Positions 60,819 through 64,000 of a stretch of DNA of 64,000 bases are shown piece by piece. The notes under the pieces are model-generated. The model saw only the letters and a program-made list of their open reading frames with translations, had not been told where the DNA came from and ran no database searches. The position numbers were made by a program, and so were the translations under genes. How positions within the stretch are numbered: the first letter of the stretch is position 1; every line of letters begins with the position of its first letter. The stretch lies in assembly GCF_019145195.1 (NCBI RefSeq), contig NZ_JAHSTW010000001.1, positions 558,001-622,000 on the forward strand, in the 5' to 3' direction. Origin of the DNA: Pseudomonas siliginis (lineage in GTDB: Bacteria > Pseudomonadota > Gammaproteobacteria > Pseudomonadales > Pseudomonadaceae).

Positions 60819-63203
60819 TCAGTGGGCAAACAGCGAATTGCCCTTCTGCCCTGCCAGCTTCTCAGGCTTGATCAGGAACTTCGCCAGCGCTGGCAGCAGC
60901 CACAGCGCACCGAACATGTTCCACAGCAGCATGAAGGTCAGCATCAGGCCCATGTCGGCCTGGAACTTGATCGCCGAGAAGATCCAGGTGCACACGCCGA
61001 TCGCCAGGCACAGGCCGGTGAACAGCACCGCTTTACCGGTGGACTTCAGCGTCTGGTAATAGGCTTCCTGCAACGGCAGCCCCGCACGCAGGAAACTTTC
61101 CAGGCGGCTGTAGATGTAGATGCCGTAGTCCACGCCGATCCCCACGCCCAACGCCACCACCGGCAGCGTCGCGACTTTCACGCCGATGCCCATGAACGCC
61201 ATCAGGGCGTTGCCGAGCACCGAGGTGAGTACCAGCGGCAGGACGATGCACAGGGTTGCTGCCCATGAGCGGAAGGTGATCATGCACATCACTGCCACGC
61301 AGATGTACACCAGAATCAGGATGGTCAGCTCAGCCTGTTTGATGACTTCGTTGGTGGCCGCTTCGATCCCGGCGTTACCGGCGGCGAGGATGAATTCCAG
61401 GCCGTCCTTGTTGTTTTCCTTGGCGAACTCCTGCACCGCGTTGACCGCACGATCGAGGGTCTCAGCTTTGTGATCGTTGAGGAACACCAGCACTGGCGCC
61501 AGCGAGCAGCTGTTGTTGTACAGGCCATCGGCGCGGGCGATCGAGTTATTCAGCACGTCCGGGTTGCGCGACAGGGTTTCCCATTTCAGGTTGCCCTCGT
61601 TCATGCCCTTGATCATCTGCTTGGACACGGTCACCAGCGAGATCGCCGACTGCACGCCCTCGGTGTTCTGCATCTTCCACATCAGCTGATCGATCGGCGC
61701 CATGGCTTCGTAGCGCGAGCAGCCTTCAGCCTTGGTCTTGACCATCACCACCAGCACGTCGGAGCTGGTCGAGTAGTTGCTGATGATGAAGTTGTTGTCC
61801 TTGTTATAGCGCGAGTCCGGACGCAGTTCCGGCGCGCCCTGGTCGAGGTCACCGATCTTCAGGTTCTGGCTGTACCAGAGGCCACCACCGAAGGCGATCA
61901 GCGCCAGCGCTACCGAAATCGGCGCGACTTTCGGGCTGGCGAAGTTCGACAGCAGGCGCCAGAACGGATGCTCGCGGTTGGCGTCCTTCTTGCTCTTGGC
62001 AATCGCGCGCTTGCTGATGCCGACATAGGAAATCGCCACCGGCAGCAGGATCAGGTTGGTGAACACGATCACCGCAACGCCGATGGACGCGCCGATCGCC
62101 AGTTCACGGATCACGCCGATGTCGATGATCAGCAGTGTGATGAAGCCCACCGCATCGGCCAGAATCGCGATCATCCCCGGCAGGAACAACTGGCGGAAGG
62201 TGCGCCGCGCAGCGGTCAGGGCGTTATCGGCCTCGCTGGATTGCAGGGCGATACCGTTGATTTTCTGCACGCCGTGGGAAATGCCGATGGCGAAAATCAG
62301 GAACGGCACCAGCATCGAATACGGGTCGAGCCCGAAGCCGAAGAAGTGCATCAACCCGAGCTGCCAGACCACCGCCACCAGCGTCGTGCTCAACACCGCA
62401 ATGGTGCTGCGCAGGCAGTTGGTAAACCACAGCAGCAGAATCAGGGTGATGACGAAGGCGACCCCGAAGAACAGCACCACCATCACCAGACCGTCGATCA
62501 GGTCGCCGACCTTCTTGGCGAAACCGACGATGTGGATCTTGATGTTGGGGTTCTGCGCTTCGAACTTGTTGCGGATCTTGTCTTCCAGCTCATGGGAGAA
62601 CTGGCGATAGTCCAGCGCCAGCAACTTGCCCTGATCCTGCGGGTCCGGGTAGGCCTCCAGCAGCGGGATGTCGACGATGCTCGACTTGAAATCGTTGGCT
62701 ACCAGACGCCCGACCTGGCCGGACTTGAGCACGTTGTTGCGCAGCAGATCGAGACTGTCTTGAGAGCCGTTGTAGCTCTGCGGAATCACTTCACCGCCGG
62801 CGAAACCCTCTTCGGTCACTTCGGTCCAGCGTACGCTCGGGCTCCACAGCGATTTGAGGCCGGAACGATCGACGCCGGAAATGTAGAACACTTCGTCGTT
62901 GATCTGGCGCAGGGTCTCCATGTACTCCTTGGAGAAGATGTCGCCGTCGGTGGCTTCCACCGAAATACGCACGGTGTTGCCGAGGTTCGCCAGATCGTTG
63001 CGGTGCTCCATCATCTTTTCGATGAAGGGATGCTGCAGCGGGATCATTTTTTCAAAACTGGTCGACGGCCGAATCAGTGTGGCCTGCCAGAACAGGAAAA
63101 TGCTCACCACCAGGCAGATCAGGATCACGGCCGGACGGTTGTTGAAGATCAAGCGTTCAAGAAACGTCGCCTTGTCTTGCTGAGGAGTGATCAAGGAAGT
63201 CAT
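60819..63203 (-). CDS. RND/MMPL-type exporter
   Basis: The 794-residue inner-membrane protein has about 12 helices in two halves, each with a large periplasmic loop. The first helix is at about 27-45 (RPAVILICLVVSIFLFW). Conserved parts include GFGLDPYSMLVPFLIFAIGI with SHGVQKINGI, and VATLPVVALGVGIGVDYGIY with IYSRLESFL, the helix-4-type signatures of the family. It exports hydrophobic compounds or lipids. It lacks an adjacent membrane-fusion protein and outer-membrane factor. Its start overlaps the YCF48-like gene by ATGA; in pseudomonads such pairs often follow DUF1329 and DUF1302 genes, which would lie beyond the window. Confidence 0.9.
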   Translation of the reverse strand: MTSLITPQQDKATFLERLIFNNRPAVILICLVVSIFLFWQATLIRPSTSFEKMIPLQHPFIEKMMEHRNDLANLGNTVRISVEATDGDIFSKEYMETLRQINDEVFYISGVDRSGLKSLWSPSVRWTEVTEEGFAGGEVIPQSYNGSQDSLDLLRNNVLKSGQVGRLVANDFKSSIVDIPLLEAYPDPQDQGKLLALDYRQFSHELEDKIRNKFEAQNPNIKIHIVGFAKKVGDLIDGLVMVVLFFGVAFVITLILLLWFTNCLRSTIAVLSTTLVAVVWQLGLMHFFGFGLDPYSMLVPFLIFAIGISHGVQKINGIALQSSEADNALTAARRTFRQLFLPGMIAILADAVGFITLLIIDIGVIRELAIGASIGVAVIVFTNLILLPVAISYVGISKRAIAKSKKDANREHPFWRLLSNFASPKVAPISVALALIAFGGGLWYSQNLKIGDLDQGAPELRPDSRYNKDNNFIISNYSTSSDVLVVMVKTKAEGCSRYEAMAPIDQLMWKMQNTEGVQSAISLVTVSKQMIKGMNEGNLKWETLSRNPDVLNNSIARADGLYNNSCSLAPVLVFLNDHKAETLDRAVNAVQEFAKENNKDGLEFILAAGNAGIEAATNEVIKQAELTILILVYICVAVMCMITFRSWAATLCIVLPLVLTSVLGNALMAFMGIGVKVATLPVVALGVGIGVDYGIYIYSRLESFLRAGLPLQEAYYQTLKSTGKAVLFTGLCLAIGVCTWIFSAIKFQADMGLMLTFMLLWNMFGALWLLPALAKFLIKPEKLAGQKGNSLFAH

Positions 63204-64000
63204 AGCCCCGCCTTCTTGTTATTGGTCTCGGCACCGTTTGGCTGGGTGATGTGCAAGCCACCCTGCCCGGTCAGAATCAGGTTGCCGTTGCCGGCGGCGG
63301 TGACCGACGACAGCGAAATGCGATCCGGGCGGTTGAACACGCTGAAGCTCTCGCCATTGTCGCTGCTGCTGATCACAGAACCGCCGTTACCGACGATGAC
63401 GATCGAGCCGTCTTCCAGCAGCGTGCCGCCGGACAGGCCAAACTCCAGCGCACCGCGTGCGGCTTTGAGTTCGACCTGCTCCCAGTTGCTGCCGAAATCA
63501 GTGGAGCGATAGAGGTTGCCGCGCAAGCCGTAAGCCAACAGGGTCTGCGGCTGCGCCGTGCCGATCACGCCGAACAGTGAGCCTTCGTACGGGCCTTCAA
63601 GCTTTTCCCAGGTCTGGCCGTCATCGGCGGAGCGAAACATGCTGCCGGACTCGCCGACGATGAACAGCCCGGCGTCTTTCACGGCGGCGATGGCGTTGAG
63701 GTGGAACTGGTCTTCGTTGTCGAGGCGATCGCTGACGTCTTCCCAGTTCTTGCCGCCGTCGGAGGTTTCCAGCAGCGTGCCGTAGGCGCCCACGGCAAAG
63801 CCGCTGCTGGCGTCCTTGAACCAGACGTCGAGCAGCGGCGATTCGCGTGCGAGATCTTCGAATTGCTTGGTCCAGGTCAGACCGCCGTCTGCGCTGGCGA
63901 GAATCTGTGCGTCGTGGCCCACGGCCCAGCCGTTTCTGTCGTCGACGAAATACACGGCGGTGAGCAGTTGCCGGGTTGGCACCTTGGCCTGGGTCCAGGT
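63200..64000 (-). CDS. YCF48-like beta-propeller protein (5' end outside window)
   Basis: The visible 266 or so residues are repeats of the type VYFVDDRNGWAVGHDAQILA followed by SADGGLTWT; the units YGTLLETSDGGKNWEDVSDR and GSMFRSADDGQTWEKLEG follow, as in photosystem assembly-factor YCF48/HCF136-like propellers. The frame stays open to the window edge, so the GTG near 63982 is probably not the start. It is coupled to the exporter and probably acts with it at the membrane or in the periplasm. Its N-terminus and any signal peptide are not visible. Confidence 0.85.
   Translation of the reverse strand, partial: TWTQAKVPTRQLLTAVYFVDDRNGWAVGHDAQILASADGGLTWTKQFEDLARESPLLDVWFKDASSGFAVGAYGTLLETSDGGKNWEDVSDRLDNEDQFHLNAIAAVKDAGLFIVGESGSMFRSADDGQTWEKLEGPYEGSLFGVIGTAQPQTLLAYGLRGNLYRSTDFGSNWEQVELKAARGALEFGLSGGTLLEDGSIVIVGNGGSVISSSDNGESFSVFNRPDRISLSSVTAAGNGNLILTGQGGLHITQPNGAETNNKKAGL

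Noticed and set aside
61470..63512. A 680-codon plus-strand open frame
   Set aside because: Antisense shadow of the RND exporter and YCF48-like gene; low-complexity His/Gln/Asp-rich translation.

Overview
The window looks like a chromosomal segment of a fluorescent Pseudomonas (P. fluorescens/P. koreensis type). The evidence is the high-GC coding style, REP elements of the form TGTGGGAGCGAGCCTGCTCG in most larger intergenic gaps, a 180-kDa-class NAD-glutamate dehydrogenase, a VreA-VreI-VreR signalling cluster with a PHO box, and DUF6124 and MocR-type genes. No rRNA, tRNA or CRISPR array was seen.

Region 1 (1-7.8 kb) is accessory and lower in GC. It holds a small exported protein, a DUF6124 gene with a hairpin-rich leader, an ImmA/IrrE-type metallopeptidase with an operator-like inverted repeat and a 42-residue basic protein downstream, and a two-gene Gabija-type defence operon (OLD nuclease plus UvrD-like helicase). 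It directly abuts Region 2 (7.8-12.7 kb), a remnant of an Hxc-type type II secretion locus (gspC, gspH, gspJ only) beside vreA-vreI-vreR. The defence genes sit where the rest of that secretion cluster is expected.

Region 3 (12.7-25.1 kb) is mostly core: an AhpD-like protein with a MocR regulator, an ABM protein, a cupin, a delta-60 repeat protein, gdhB and two orphan genes. Region 4 (25.1-28.6 kb) is the best candidate for an undescribed system: a 37-codon ORF (possible RiPP precursor), a perfect hairpin, a stand-alone YcaO enzyme and a peptidase-less ABC exporter, with no dehydrogenase, E1-like partner or protease.

Region 5 (28.7-35.6 kb) is a tightly overlapping MoxR/DUF58/DUF4381/VWA/VWA-TPR/BatD operon. 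Region 6 (35.7-44.9 kb) is an interbacterial competition island: six small minus-strand genes including two zinc-ribbon/immunity-like cassettes, then a VasX-like T6SS effector with two DUF6708 partners. The partners share a near-identical C-terminal half but have diverged membrane halves, and a leftover toxin tail precedes the second one.

Region 7 (45-53.4 kb) holds sbcD-sbcC-GST, small exported or membrane proteins and a lactonase. Region 8 (53.6-60.6 kb) is a non-phosphorylative pentose (pentonate) catabolic module: dioxovalerate dehydrogenase, AraD1, an MFS carrier, an IlvD/Edd dehydratase and an FCD-type GntR regulator with two matching operators. Region 9 (60.8-64 kb) has an MMPL/RND exporter and a YCF48-like protein that runs off the right edge.
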